Part shown: positions 9,441 through 21,859 of the stretch, in pieces | Layout: every line of letters starts with the position of its first letter | Numbering within the stretch: the stretch's first letter is position 1 | Assembly (NCBI GenBank): GCA_030765045.1 | Contig: CM060965.1 | Coordinates: 150,983,374-151,047,373, forward strand | DNA length: 64,000 bases | Direction of reading: 5' to 3' | From: Tenodera sinensis | Lineage: Eukaryota > Arthropoda > Insecta > Mantodea > Mantidae | Made by a program: the position numbers and the translations under genes | Notes under the pieces: generated by a model | What the model was told of the DNA's origin: nothing | The model's input: only the letters and a program-made list of their open reading frames with translations | The model's database searches: none

Positions 9441-9722
9441 GGCCGACAGCCACTATCAAAGAAGCTCAAGGTGAAGCTACCTCACACCACTTCTTGTAAA
9501 TACATGGCACGACGACAATGAAGTGGTCACGACAATAACAATGAGTGCGGCAGAACAAAGCGTTTCTAGTCTGTTCATGACACTTTCGACTTCCGGCTTA
9601 TTTATGACAAGTTTGAGAAAAGGTGAATTTCATAAAAATCCGTGCTACGTCATTCTCGCCTTTATAAGCGAGTCGAGATACCCATACGCTGATACTTTCA
9701 GATTCTTGGGAGGATGCGGAAT
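9440..9722 (+). mobile_element. LTR-like promoter fragment, degenerate
   Basis: Aligns by eye with the LTR pieces at 35200-35815 and 36580-36830: a CTCACACCACT..ACAATGAGTGCGGCA-like block, then AAGTTTGAGAAAAGG, an ACGTCA half-CRE (9647-9652) and a TATA-like TTTATAAG (9661-9668). No coding interior follows. Likely the U3 part of an old solo LTR. Confidence 0.5.
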
Positions 9723-9724
9723 AA

Positions 9725-9790
9725 CCTAGCCGGGAATCGAACCAGAGACCTCTGAATTTGTAAGCTATCATCTAACCACCATCTAACCAC
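9725..9790 (-). mobile_element. tRNA-like SINE head fragment
   Basis: On the minus strand, GTGGTTAGATGATAGC is followed by CTCTGGTTCGATTCCCGGCTAGG, which is a good polymerase III B box. The acceptor stem does not close, so it is a SINE or tRNA-derived fragment and not a cellular tRNA gene. Confidence 0.5.
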
Positions 9791-10394
9791 AGACAGTGTA
9801 CTATTTTAGTTAAAGGTAACTTCGTGCATTTTTAACTCTGTTGAAATTTCTGTTACCTTTGTATTTCATTCTGAAAAAACATCGTATACATGATCACTTG
9901 ATATTCACAATATACTCAGTAAATACTACATGCAGTTTTACAGTAAACGAAAATGCAACATTTTGTAAATGACAACACTGGCGTGCGAACTCATTATTTC
10001 CGTTACAAACATTTAACCCATACGCCCCCTTCTGTTGTTTTATAGATTGGTTTACCCCAGCGACAGTGAACAGTCAGGACGCGTTAACCGAACTTAACAT
10101 CCCTGAGGGAATAGTGTATTCCAAACCGGCCAAAAATTACTTTCGTTACAAAAAAAAATTCTGCAAACTGATAGTTTAAAAATTTACAATTCGTTTGTTG
10201 TGTTTAAATGACGTATAGAACACGGACGTCTTAAAGCACTTAAACTACCTTTCCTAAAACATTATTTTGCGTTTATAATACTAGTGATGGCTAAAATGTG
10301 TCACTTAAATGAATTTAAACCACGAGATTCATATATTCTGGAATTATACAGTGTGTTTTAAAGCCATGGAAATGCTGTGACAGAACGGTAATTC

Positions 10395-11019
10395 GACGAA
10401 TTCAACTTCCTACACCACTGTGACAAAACGACAGAATCCAATCCGGTTACTTTTCTATCACTTTATTATCTTCTAAAATTTACCGCAATTACTCAGTTTT
10501 CTTCCTGTCGTAAACACAGTGTACAATCTTTCGGGCTAACACAACTAGCAACTGTTGTTCTCATAAGCTTGCTCAGTCCTTTCGGTGTCTTTCTTCACTT
10601 CCTCTGTCTCTCATGCGCTAATTATGACCTTACATTCACTCGCAACACTCATTGAATCTTCTTACGACTACCAACACTGCGACACACACATGCACAGCTG
10701 TCTCACATTCACTGACACACTGACTGTCTTATGTCCGTAACTCAACTATAAATCTTCCTGTTCTTCTCAGGCCTCCTTATATACTGGGACTGACGTCACA
10801 CGAACCTTTCTCGAGTTCCATCCACACGCGCAACGGAAAAGACACAGCTATAAGTCTCGCGAACGTTCTTGAAACCGCTTTTGTTTCTGCAGCATAGATT
10901 GTTGACAGTCACGTGTACACAGCAGTCACGCGTCTGAACGTCTTTGCCCGCTTGTCGACACGGATTTTGTGTGAAGTAGCTTGGCCCCGTCTCTCCTTTG
11001 TTGTGCCCCGAACCCGACA
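10395..11019 (-). mobile_element. LTR plus primer-binding site of a Gypsy-type retrotransposon
   Basis: On the minus strand a TGTCGGG..TCACA segment (11019 to 10419, about 600 bp) has LTR-like ends. It carries a heat-shock element (10861-10873), a perfect CRE TGACGTCA (10791-10798), TATATAAGG (10783-10775) and AATAAA before its 3' end. It is followed directly by TGGTGTAGGAAGTTGAATTCG-like sequence, resembling the TGGTGCCAGAAGTGGGATTCG-like site in the copy at 35815. No gag or pol follows, so the element is truncated. Family assignment to Ty3/Gypsy rests on the primer-site style and is tentative. Confidence 0.6.
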
Positions 11020-11059
11020 TACAATATAAACAAATTTGATGTTTTTCGTTCATATTACT

Positions 11060-11240
11060 TTCTCTACCCATTATTTCATATCTTAGCTTCTTTTTACAAA
11101 ATATGTTACTCTATCTATTTCATGTTAATAAAGATAAGTGTTTGCAGAAATGGTTTCATTACATATTTCGTTTTAGATACAATAGGAATAGGGAGGACTG
11201 AGGCGACAGTCATTTTTTTAAAAGCGGGTCGCAATCCAAA
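11060..11240 (-). repeat. Family A fragment
   Basis: Minus-strand match to the terminal part of family A (TTTCATATCTTAG.., ATAAAGATAAGTGTTTGCAGAAATG, ATAGGAATA). It abuts the LTR at 11019. Confidence 0.55.
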
Positions 11241-11689
11241 TTATGGACATGAAGAAAATCCTATCCACTTTTCGTCAATAAACAGCACAAGATAGCAAGA
11301 AAATGAGGCTTTTCTTTTTCCTTCAAATTATCATAATTTTTATAGTCAGAAGCAGTATCATCATTAGCATAATGTGGGGTATTTGTTTACTAATTTTCAG
11401 CTCTGCTAGACGTATTTGAATAATTACAATGCAACCTAAGCTATTAACTCATTTTATTCTACTTGCTTTTTCATGACGCAAACATTCCTTAATATTTGAT
11501 AACAAAAATAACACACGTCCTAAAGGCATTACTTGTGTGTGTATTCCACACTATTACAACTTTTAAGTGAAAAGAGTAAATTTCTGCAAATAGTATGTTT
11601 ACAAAATTCCAAACCAAATGTTTTAAAGTGTTTTCCCATACTTCTCACTCATTAGTTTAACCTGAATGGACTTTCGTCCTATGGGAGTC

Positions 11690-11825
11690 CATTTTCATGC
11701 CAGTAAATCTGTTGACATAAGGATGCAGGTTTTAAGCACATCTGAAAAAACATCGGTCAGAGTGAATCTACAATTTGGATCAGTAGGCCAGCCTTAACCA
11801 ACTCAGCTATCCAGGCTTACACCTG
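11690..11825 (-). mobile_element. tRNA-derived SINE (TGGCTCAG type), degenerate copy
   Basis: Minus-strand GATAGCTGAGTTGGTTAAGGCTGGCCTACTGATCC head (written here only as landmarks), then GTGCTTAAAACCTGC and AACAGATTTACTGGCATG. The same order of blocks is present at 32740-32940 and 47545-47730, both minus strand. Confidence 0.55.
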
Positions 11826-12029
11826 TCGAGGAAAAAACTTTGGATCATAGCATAACTTGGATAGGTGATCACTGCTCACCCCAATGTCTAACGCGACGCT
11901 GAAGAGGGAAATGAAATTAATTTATGAAAGAGATGATAGGAAAATCCGCGGATCAAATTTCCAACCCAGCATTTTCCTAGCCGGTCCATGGATTTGATCC
12001 CGGAACCACTTTACCGCTGACTGAACAAG

Positions 12030-12370
12030 GTGGCGCCGAGGCACTTTGTGTGACTCGTATTCCGAAGGTCCCGCTTTCGACCCCCGTCGACTGACCAGTC
12101 TTGCCTGGGTTTTTCGTGGTTTCCCTTTATCAAGAAGCGAATGCTGGGGAACATTAATCTCTTCTACACAGATTCCTTTCCCTCCATTTCTCATTTCCTC
12201 CTCTTGTCATCTTTCGGGTTTGTGTGGTAGCGCAGTACGTTCCGGCGAGTGCGCACAGGTGGCACAGATGCTTGTGTTCTGGAACACCTTCCCTGGCTCT
12301 CCTGGAGGTTGCTGCTCGGGCCACAAGGGTCGCCTCATCACCCTCTCCCAGTGTAGAGAAAATACTTCGC
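12030..12370 (+). mobile_element. Probable tRNA-derived SINE
   Basis: GGTGGCGCCGAGGC (A-box-like), GACTCGTATTCCGAAGG, then GCTTTCGACCCCCGTCG (B-box-like), then TGCCTGGGTTTTTCGTGGTTTCCC, a body start shared in style with the SINE at 31184. GC content is clearly higher than its flanks. Overlapping open frames on both strands are shadows. Confidence 0.5.
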
Positions 12371-12599
12371 ATGTGCGCCAGGTGTCACTATCTGTAACTG
12401 TTAGGGACTTCTATGCATCTCTGGGCTTACTTGGTTCCGCTCTCTGACAAATCTCCGGTCTCACTTCCTTCATCCGTTCCCCCTGGGAGAGATTGTAGCC
12501 CGCAAAAGATCCATGTTGGTGTCGCGGTGGGTCGAGGTGTCCCCCTTCCGTTACTACACACCTACACGCACACGTTATCGCTGCGTCCCTCGCGATAAG

Positions 12600-15040
12600 C
12601 TGCATTTCGTGATAATTGTTTTACTGAATATGTTTACATTTCTTTAAATATTGTTTTAACTAGGTCATATCTCAACATTCCTGTAGGGTTTGAGATTTGG
12701 TGTACCTGAACCAGTGTGAGCTATACTTGCACTGTCGAGTTTTGAGATTTATTTTGCTATTTTATGGTTTTGGTACACATAGTGTTACAATAAACGATCT
12801 TATATGCCTATTTATCTTCCGTTTCAATTTAAGTATGTTACATGTGGACAGATGGTTTTTAAATATTCGTAAGATATTAACCTGGTGTCAGAGGGACATA
12901 AGGAAAATAATCCCCTCAGTTTGGTTGCACACGAACTCGTGCCTACAGACGCTACCGCTTGAACTATCTCGTCTCGAAGCACAAAGGTGAAGGCAAATAA
13001 CATGGGCTGTATAGTTCAGGTTGTGCCTATAGTGCGGCAGCAGAAGGTCTTGTTGCCACGTGCTGCTAGTATCAAGGGAAGGGGAACAGAAAAAGAATGA
13101 CGAAACCACTATTGCCAGTTGCTTGGCAACTTTGAATACAATAGTATGGGATGTTGAATATCTCGATGGTTCTATTTTTTTCTCTTATTATTCTCAGGTG
13201 CTTTAACTCTGGAATGCAGTTTTGTTTTTTCCCAGCTCAACTATTTTACTCTCTCTTTCTCGTCATCCTCTGCGTCTGGGAACGAAGGAAACAATCCCAG
13301 AACTCCAAGAGGTTAATTTTTAAAGCCAGATATGATTAAAAACTCCTGGAGTGATAGAACGTTTGGCGATAAATATTCTGGAATTTCAGTTCACCTCATA
13401 TCTCAGTTAATTACATCTCTTGGGTTAATACTTTGAATATAACTGCTGTTACCTTTTTTACGCCTCATGAGTTACATGCAGAATTTTGTTCGAACGTAAC
13501 ACTCGTGTAGTTTGTCGCCTGAAATACACATTTCTGATTGACATCTAAGAAAATATGTAATTGTATATGTTCCTATTTTCATTACTGTCCATGGAAATAA
13601 TATTTCAAAAAATAATAATCAAACTACACATAATCTTTTTCGAAAACGAAATTCATATACAAACATTTCTTGAAAATACTCCTTCCTAACTGCATATTTC
13701 GTTGAAATGCGGTTCCATTTATATTCATTCGTTATATTACTTGTCGAATTTTTCTAAGTTAACTCTACTCTCAAGTGTTGGTTGAAAATTAGCATATTCT
13801 TTATTTTTCCATGTCTTCAGTGTCCTTAGTGGCAGTTATTGTGCTGAAGAATGAAGAAGCTTATGTGTACCGTATGGCTGTGGTCCATTGATCGTTTTTT
13901 CCTTCATTACCCCAAAATTACCTCTGTGAATGCTGCAGACATTGACGCACGTTTCCTTTGCTTTACTTTTACAGCAGCATTTTGGCAGTTACACCTGTTA
14001 CAGTTGCTCTCTTGGGGCTTACCCTAGTTAGCATAATACATATTAATATTGAGTGAAAAATTCAACGCCTTGGACTTGTCCTGGGTGAGAATTTTCATGA
14101 AGTTTAACGTATATTTGAATCACTTGGCGCCCAATATTTAATCCGCAAAAATATTTTTTGTGAGGCATAAATCAAAGTAATTTATTTGCTTACTTAAATA
14201 TGCAGATGTATTATTGCATGGCGTCACCAGTAATGTTTGCCTTCTAGAATATGGATACAAATCAACTGACACCGATGGCAGATAAGTATAAATTTAATTG
14301 TGTTCAGAAAGGAGGTAATATTTATTTCTGAATACCTTCTAATGAATGCCCAAAAGGCAGTAAATTCATTGGTTCCTAACAAATGTTAATTAGTATTACT
14401 TGAAATCTAGATTCAAAAATTAAATAAAGATTACAGGAAAATATTTAAACTGTAATCAAAACCACATTTAGGCTGCTGGGAACGACGAAATAAACGATAG
14501 TTCATATGGCACAATTGGATAAATAAATTTAAAATGTTTCAGGGAATTATTATATATTCTAACATTCTCTAGAGAGTTTTGATTTAATGCACAAGCATTG
14601 TCTATAAGCAAGCACAGCAAGGAAATTAGTTACTGTTAAATTTATACTTGACTTGAGTATAATGTTAGTATAATTCACGTAACACTAAAATAACTTCTTA
14701 TACTCGTGAAAAATAATATCACATTGTTGTATGATATATATATATATATATTAAATACAGAAGTTCATGATCGTAGTACGAATAGTCGAATGATGTATAT
14801 GAATAAATAACACTGGAACGCAACGCTCATTGGATGAAGGGAAGTAAACTGTTAACATAAGTGTCGTCAAGTAATTAATCTGATATGGCAGAATAGCGCA
14901 GTAGATTTAAGCTCCACAAATAAGGTTTAATACTTTTTGGAACCAATACCCGCACGTGCAAATTGAGGCTTAGAGGATACTGCGTCTCTTTTAATAGAGC
15001 AACATATGTTTTCATGATCATTCAATATTTCTTATTATCA
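12600..15040. other. AT-rich stretch, nothing recognised
   Basis: No convincing exon, repeat family or RNA gene. A short (TA)n run sits at about 14735-14751. Confidence 0.4.
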
Positions 15041-15044
15041 TAAT

Positions 15045-15130
15045 TTAAGAGGTGGAATCAGGACTGAAAAATTTAAAGCCATAGCTGGGAGTTGAAACAC
15101 GGATCTTCCGCTTCACCAGCAGTAAGCTTG
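15045..15130 (-). mobile_element. tRNA-Ile-like SINE, degenerate
   Basis: GAGGTGGAATCAGGACTGAAAAATT..GCCATAGCTGGGAGTTGAAACACGGATCTTCCGCTTC matches, in the same orientation, the minus-strand copy at 28866-28975. The B box is mutated. Confidence 0.6.
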
Positions 15131-15149
15131 TTGGCATAAATAAATAATA

Positions 15150-16620
15150 ATTACCATTACCATAATTCTTACTACAGTTTAGCTATGCACATGGGGCTGC
15201 ACAATATAATCTAAATTATACGTTTTCCGTTACTTATCCCCATCTAAGTAGTAAAAACTTTGGCATATGGATGGGATTCTCAATCCAGATCTTCTACTTC
15301 GCTGATGATGCGAAGTTTTACGGACAATAAGCAACCATTTGGATCATCAAACTATCATCGACCCATCATTACTCTTAGTTCTTGAACTACCCGGAAGCAG
15401 CTCCTTTTCTAAGCCCTCATAATCAAATGGAAAGCAGAGGCATTAAGAAGTGCTTCTTCACATATTATCAACAGCAACGAAAAATCAAGACATAAATAGA
15501 AAAATAATGATACCTTCGCATATTTAACTGTGAAATGTCACCAAAGAGTAACAAAGCTGTTAATAATGATTCAAAGAGACAAATTTACTATAGATTTCAC
15601 ATCGATCCGTTTCTACAATCCTTAGAAGACCAAATAGTCTCAGCTTTAGGATTGCAGCTAGATCGAGCCATTTCGGGAAATTTCTAGAAATTGCTTCGAG
15701 TTGTTTCTCAACGTGGGACCAGTCATAAAGCACCATTTCATCATATTTAAACCCGATACAAATGTCGCGTCAATGTAGGGCTAGAACATCAGTGCTATAG
15801 AACAACATTCATATTAAAACATTCACATGTTCCAAACTCACAACGGTTATAATCTCGAAAAGGTTGTTCTTTTCTTTATTATGGTATTAAATAATTTTAA
15901 TTTTTACAGTTAGACTACCAACATTTAATTGGAACTAAACATTTTACAGTTTATAATTTGTAATATAAAGGGATGGAAGGGCGGATTAGATGTGAACAAT
16001 TCGTTGTCATCAAAAATTCATGGTAGTATGTCAACTTCTAACCGCTACTGAGTGTCCTCAGGTAACCCCTACAAATCTCGAAGGTCATCGCAACAACAAA
16101 ATACAGCGGTGTTCTAGGAAACTACTCCAAAACCTCCTGGCCTTTTGAACTTATGCTTCCATTTCTGGAAACATTTACATACATTACTTTTCCGTTCGTG
16201 TGTCAGATATTTATCTATCCATAAGATTAGCATAACAGTCAGGGTCATCTGTCCCTGTTACTCAAGTTCTTGGCTGAGCAACATATACTGGGTGTATCTG
16301 ATTTACGTTTCCTAGTTAATGTATAATTCTCGACAGAAATGAGTCGCCCCAAGATTCTACGTTCCCAATTCAGAGCTTTGCGCATGCTCCTCTTGGCATA
16401 GCCTTGGTTTACAAATAACAATAATGCAACTATACTTTGTACAATTTACACCTTGTTTAGATTTTAAAATATACCCTACTAATGTATGTAGGATTGTTCT
16501 AACAGCAATCTAGACTTCCACATTGGTAGATGTAATGTTTGACATGCAAATGCCAGCACGATAGCTGCACATATAGATCGAGCAATGCGAAGAATAGAAA
16601 TGACGTAGACAGTTAACACC
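15150..16620. other. AT-rich stretch, little recognised
   Basis: A weak echo of the same SINE (GGGATTCTCAATCCAGATCTTCTACTTC) occurs near 15270-15300. Otherwise nothing is supported. Confidence 0.35.
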
Positions 16621-16624
16621 CTAT

Positions 16625-16675
16625 ATCTGCAGGACGGGTGAAACACAATACTCCAGGTTCGAATCCCACCCAATA
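16625..16675 (+). mobile_element. SINE B-box fragment
   Basis: CCAGGTTCGAATCCCACCC is a good B box with no matching A-box domain upstream. It lies immediately before a family A copy. Confidence 0.35.
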
Positions 16676-16737
16676 GTAAAATAGCTTCTTTTTCCAAACA
16701 TTCGGCAGTATAGCAGATGTGTTGTGCGACACTCACA

Positions 16738-17400
16738 TAACGAAAAGTCGGTTAAAAACCTAAGTTGATATTTAAGTTTAATATACCTATTTTGAGGATG
16801 CGACACGAAGATTTTTAAGAAAATTGCTACACCCTAAAATTTTGATTTTATTGAAAATGGCTCTAACGTTTTTGATTAAAATGCCATATGTTTGGGATAT
16901 TTTTATGAGAAGCGAAATGTACATTTTGAATTTTCTGGCTGTAGCCTATGCAGTCCTGTTTACTGTGGATGACTTTTGCATAATTGGTAAACCTTAAGAT
17001 ATAGACTAGATCTTACTAAATAAAAACTGCGGATCTCGTTAAAACACACAATTTACATCTAAATAAATTTTTTAGGGTGAACCTTTTCGGAGATTTTTCT
17101 TGTTTTGGTGTGAGTTTTGGAATACTTAAACTTTCGTCAAATGGAAGATCGTTAGTCATTTTTTATATCTTAGCCGTGCAGAGAGAACGGAATTTCAAAG
17201 CTTTAAAAGAGTTAACTATCGCTCAAAGCCTACTGTAGGTATTTCCATATTCCCCTTGCACCTACAAGGAAATAAGCAATAAGATGATTTCTACAAATGT
17301 TTATATCAACTAACATGAAGATATGGGAATAACAGTTAGTAAGAATGCTTAGTATAAGAGTAGAGCAAGTCATGCGAGTTCAACACATCAGATCTTTTTG
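16738..17400 (+). repeat. Family A copy, 5'-truncated
   Basis: Starts at CGAAAAGTCGGTTAAAAACC and runs through GACTTTTGCATAATTGGTAAAC and CCTACAAGGAAATAAGCAATAAG to the terminal CAACACATCAGAT block. It lacks the GT array and everything 5' of it. Confidence 0.75.
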
Positions 17401-17409
17401 TTTCGTTTT

Positions 17410-18215
17410 CGGATAAATATATTAGGTATAACTCCAATGTTCATTTTTCTTTATTACGTATTTGGGGATTACCAACAACAATGAAACGCTTACTTTCAAA
17501 CTTGTGTTTCCTGTAGATTGCACATTTCAAATTGACATTGACTATTATACTATAAAACGCTTACAGTAATATTGAATATGCTCAAAAATGTATCTCGGTC
17601 ATTGAAAAATTCCTCTTTAGTCCCTTTCCGCAAATACTGAATTTGTGAATACTGTAGGTGCACCGTATTCCTGTTACTGTTTGAAGTTTTAACTCCATGG
17701 CAGGCTAAAATTTGCAGATTGCGACTATTGACTACAACGACCTTAACTGTTTATCCCTTCGACGTCGTTATCACCAGTTTTTACTGTATATGTAAAAAGT
17801 TTTGCTGATAATTTGCGGACAGGTTAATGTACAATATTACTTCAATATTGCCTTCATTTCTTAACTTATAATTTTACTTATTAAGAGTAGTATGTTTTTA
17901 AGTGGGTTAGTATCACAGAAAACATGACGCAGAGTGGGTCGAACGAATGCTGTACCGCAAGTGAGTTCTGCAAGGTCAATGATGTCATATTATATGGGCC
18001 AATGGGATGCGCATTGAGGTTTGAAGCAAAACGTTTAGCCTAACTCCCTGGCGTTGTTCATTTCGTCGCGCAGTTATGGCCATACAAACAAACATCAGGT
18101 AGTAAATTGTGATTAGTTTGTGGGAAAACAGACCAAGAGAAAACAGGTAACACACCATATGTATTAAGTTACCAATTGTGCCGACCGCATATATTTTCGA
18201 TTCCATTATTCCATT
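17410..18215. other. No recognised feature
   Basis: AT-rich sequence between a family A copy and the inverted-repeat element. No convincing gene. Confidence 0.4.
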
Positions 18216-18218
18216 TCG

Positions 18219-18998
18219 TTTCCATTAATTCATAAGTTTTCCGCTAGGCTGTATTCTCGTGCACTTAGTACGGCCTGCTACCGTTCGTAGCGCTGCAGTA
18301 AGGGCGCCTGCTAGACCAGTGCCTGGCCCTGGCTAGAGGGAGTGTATGTTGAAGTCCCAGTAATTACACTGTTGCTGTGGTGTAATTAATTTATATAACT
18401 AAAGAAAGGAAGCGAAGGAAATGTGGACCCTAACACAGGGGTATCGGCAGGACCAATTCTGTGAAAGGAGTGTCCCCCAAAGCATTAGACAATACTTTTC
18501 TGTAACAGTCATTTAATAAACCAATATGAAATGTCCTTGGCATACAACAAGCCATAAACTCTTTAAGCACTAACATTGAATGGACTTCAACATATATATT
18601 CCGCACGAAATTGTCGCGCGGCTACACTGAGTAAAGCGCCCCCCCCCCCCCTGCTTAATCAGACAAAGCCATAAGACACAGAATTTTTAGCAACTTGAAA
18701 CACACCTGGTGCGTAGACATTATAAATTGTCCCCCTAATAGGAGTTATACCCAAAATCCCAACATTAGAAGGCGCAGCCCAGGTAGTTTACGGTCAGGTA
18801 CAGCAAGAATGAGACAAATCAAACTCAGACCCAAACATAACTCACTGGCTTAGATGTCCGCAATAGGCACAAGTCAGGCTAACACTCCCTCTAGCCAGGG
18901 TCAGGCACTGGTCTAGCAGGCCCCCTCTACGAACGGTAGTAGGAGGCACTAAGTGCACGAGAATATAGCCTAGCGGAAAACTTATGAATTAATGGAAA
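18219..18998. mobile_element. Element with ~125-bp terminal inverted repeats
   Basis: Arms at 18219-18347 and about 18880-18998 are reverse complements with a few mismatches and small indels (shared blocks TTCCATTAATTCATAAG, TTTTCCGCTAGGCT, TCGTGCACTTAGT, TACCGTTCGTAG, CCTGCTAGACCAGTGCCTG, CTGGCTAGAGGGAGTGT). The ~530-bp interior has no coding frame and contains a C12 run at about 18638. Likely a non-autonomous DNA or foldback element. No flanking target duplication was identified. Confidence 0.65.
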
Positions 18999-19004
18999 GG
19001 GAAG

Positions 19005-20030
19005 AAGTCTCAAAATGGAAAATATGAAAATATTTATGAAAATATCTACAGTAATACCCCTCTTGGCAGTATGTAGTATAAAGGGATAAATAATATTTCT
19101 TGGTCTTTGAAGTGGAAATGTCCATATAAGGGCACCAAAGTAGTCGATTCCGATTTATCTGAGTGCAAAAGGGTTTACTTGTGATCTCTGCTGAGGTATC
19201 TACTGCGAACATGTAACCTCAAAAACGTATACTATTTATGTTCCTTGCACTTTGTATTCGAGTCAAGGCATTTCCATGTTGTGTGTTTTTCTGAATGTGG
19301 CTGTCCAATATCTTGTGTTCTCTGCGGATTACAAAGATAAGCTTGCTTTGGAAGTCGATTGGAACACGTTCCCTGGGGATACAAAAGTCACTGTTTTTTT
19401 GGTGGCTTCCAATTTTCGTAACCATTCTTGCGGTCTCTTAACTTGTATCGTTTCTTTCACCCGCTCCATCCCTTTCCCCGTTTGCCCTCAGTGCCAAACT
19501 CCTCATCGCTTCTGTAACATTAGATTTGTTACTTTGAAAACTTCGGTTTGAATTTAACCTGAATAACCTACTTTAAGGCGGCTGACATTCCGTGGGCTTG
19601 TGATCAACTTCACATCGAATCCCTCAAATGGTATGATGAATAAAACTTTCTCTTTCAACCTGCCTAGATCAGAATTAGATATCTTCAATGTTCCCGAGCT
19701 CTCAGCTTATTTCGCAGCACATATTATTAAAATAAACTAGTTTCCTCTGCGAATTATAAGTAGGTATAAGGACCACAGAACTCATGTTAATCTATTTTTC
19801 GTTCGTTTTTTAATGTTTATAGTCCCTTCAACTTTTATGATCACATCGGAGGCTCTGACTGTAAAACAACTCACTGACTGAATATTATGTAATATTGGCT
19901 TTTAATCATTTCCATCTTGAAATACCTACATTCAGATTTACTCCGACATGAATACCTCCGGATGTATGGAGCACAAGGAAAGATTCTAATTAAGGAAACA
20001 TTCTCAGCAGATCGATCAATCAATCAATCA
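19005..20030. other. No recognised feature
   Basis: Unique-looking AT-rich sequence. An (ATCA)4 run lies at about 20013-20030. Confidence 0.4.
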
Positions 20031-20209
20031 CTCCCGGGATCTCTGGGTTGAGGGACCAGAAGAACCTTCTGCTACAGAGGCAGTCTAAGAAGTATTTTGT
20101 TTATTGGTATTATCAACGGATGTGCATTCACTAAGGATGGGTTGCCGACATAGCACACCAGCAATTTCAACGTTAAACATATCAGAACTGTCATTTCGAT
20201 CTTCTGCTG

Positions 20210-20500
20210 GTATAGTGGCGCAACAGCTCATCCGGGCCGAGTCCTATCGCCCGACCGCTGCCTACCACAGACATCATGAGTGGTGTACAGTACTGGAGGT
20301 GGAACGTGGTCAGCACCTCAATCCCTCCTGACCTGTTACGTGGTCTTCTTGACCAGGGAGCGCTAGTTTTCATTCAAGTAGCTCATCAATTGGCCCATCT
20401 GGGACCTAACAAGGCTGAGTGCACCTCGGACCAGGTTACCCAACTCGGGAACCCATATCTCCCTCTTGGAAAGGTGCAGGGTTACCACCGCAGCCATACT
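20210..20500 (-). mobile_element. SINE of the 38225-38585 family
   Basis: Blocks CAGTACTGGAGG, GGAACGTGGTCAGC, CCCTCCTGACCTGTTACGTG and GGACCTAACAAGGCTGAGTGCACC match the copy at 38225-38585 in the same order and orientation. GC-rich against its flanks. The overlapping 91- and 75-residue open frames are shadows. Confidence 0.6.
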
Positions 20501-20869
20501 TGTAAATGCAAAAATGTTGCCAAGTTTCTATTTTTTCAAAAATGTATCTAACCATTTTAGTTGAAATAGCATATATTTAATTTAATTACAGCAAAATAAA
20601 GTTTGTACCGTGGATTTCCTGGGAACAACCTGAAAAATCCTCTTGATTAGGGAGACTTCTGATTCACTACCCCCAAAAACGATGAATTGCAGTTCACAAT
20701 AGCCAAGTGGTGGAGGTTTGAAACGCCTGTTATCTCTGAAGAGGGATTTATTTCTTGAAAAACTTATCTCTAAATCTCAAGATGACACTGATGCATACTT
20801 AACGAGGCTAACTGGTTCGCAGTAAAAGACAATTGATGTAAGCTAATTGTAGTGTTTCCATGTACAATG

Positions 20870-21850
20870 TCTCCAGTTTTACATATCTGTTGATATTACG
20901 CCCTTCATTTTGTTCTTTAGTATTTCTTCTACACTACCGAAAACAAATTTAAGTTGTATCTTGTTTCCTTAAATACTTTGAGTGCTTTATTTAAGGCTAG
21001 GTCTGCTGTTTCTAAGGAGGCAAGAGCTTTATGTATCACGGAAAAGTACGCTGATAGAAAAACAAGATTAGCTTCCAGTTCACTATTAGACAATACATTT
21101 TGTGCATAACAATGGATGCAGCATCACTATGGTCTGAGTTAAGAAGCTCTTTTACTGACTGTAGATACTCTGCATAGTAGAGCACAGCATCAATGCACGT
21201 TTTCCATCTTGTTAATAATACTTCAGAAGGAAATGGAAATAATGGTGGTAAGGATCTAAATAACTGAACTCTCAATGCAGGTTTCAAAAAACTTCTACTC
21301 CAGCCATTAACCGATCCACTAAAGTAAATTATTAATTTATTTGTTCATCAATTCCATGTAGTGCATGTGTGAGGCACGTTAAATATATTAAATTAATGAA
21401 AATACCATTCAATTGCGTTCTGATTTAATTGTGTGGCTGGTTCCGTCTGTGAGGAATAAAAGCATCATATATTTAATCCCATTTGACCATGCTAATTTTA
21501 AAGAATCAATTACACATTGAATTATGTTGTTTGTAACCTCAAGTTTATCGCATTAATATTATATGACCATCGTTGGCTCCTTCTTGTTAAGGGCACCAAC
21601 TATTACCTTTGCAATAAATCTAATCTAAATCATCTGTTTCATATATGGAATCCCAAATAAATCATTTTCCAGTTTATCTGGCATTCTTGATACATTATCG
21701 TACATTATGGGTAATGATGAAAGTTTCTCAAATTAAGATTACCAAGTTTCCGAAGTGGTGTATCAGATGCTAAAAATGCTTCACATAAATCGAAAAAAAA
21801 AGATATAATTTGTTCCCTAAACATTGCCCAAATGCCCTTGCTTAGGTTCC
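20870..21850 (-). pseudogene. Old hAT transposase relic
   Basis: Minus-strand translation gives, with frameshifts, segments matching the two better hAT copies: LTRWKTCIDAVLYYAEYLQSV (21036-21287 frame), a DSLKLAWSNGIKY..LLLF.TD segment near 21470-21530, and further N-terminal pieces near 21700-21850. This is the RNase-H-fold transposase core of a hAT element. It is more diverged than the copies at 22853 and 59639, and no terminal repeats were found. Confidence 0.65.
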
Positions 21851-21859
21851 TCCTTAGCC

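Noticed and set aside
12046..12447. 133-codon plus-strand gene with opposing frames
   Set aside because: Falls in a GC-rich SINE; open frames on both strands are expected from composition.
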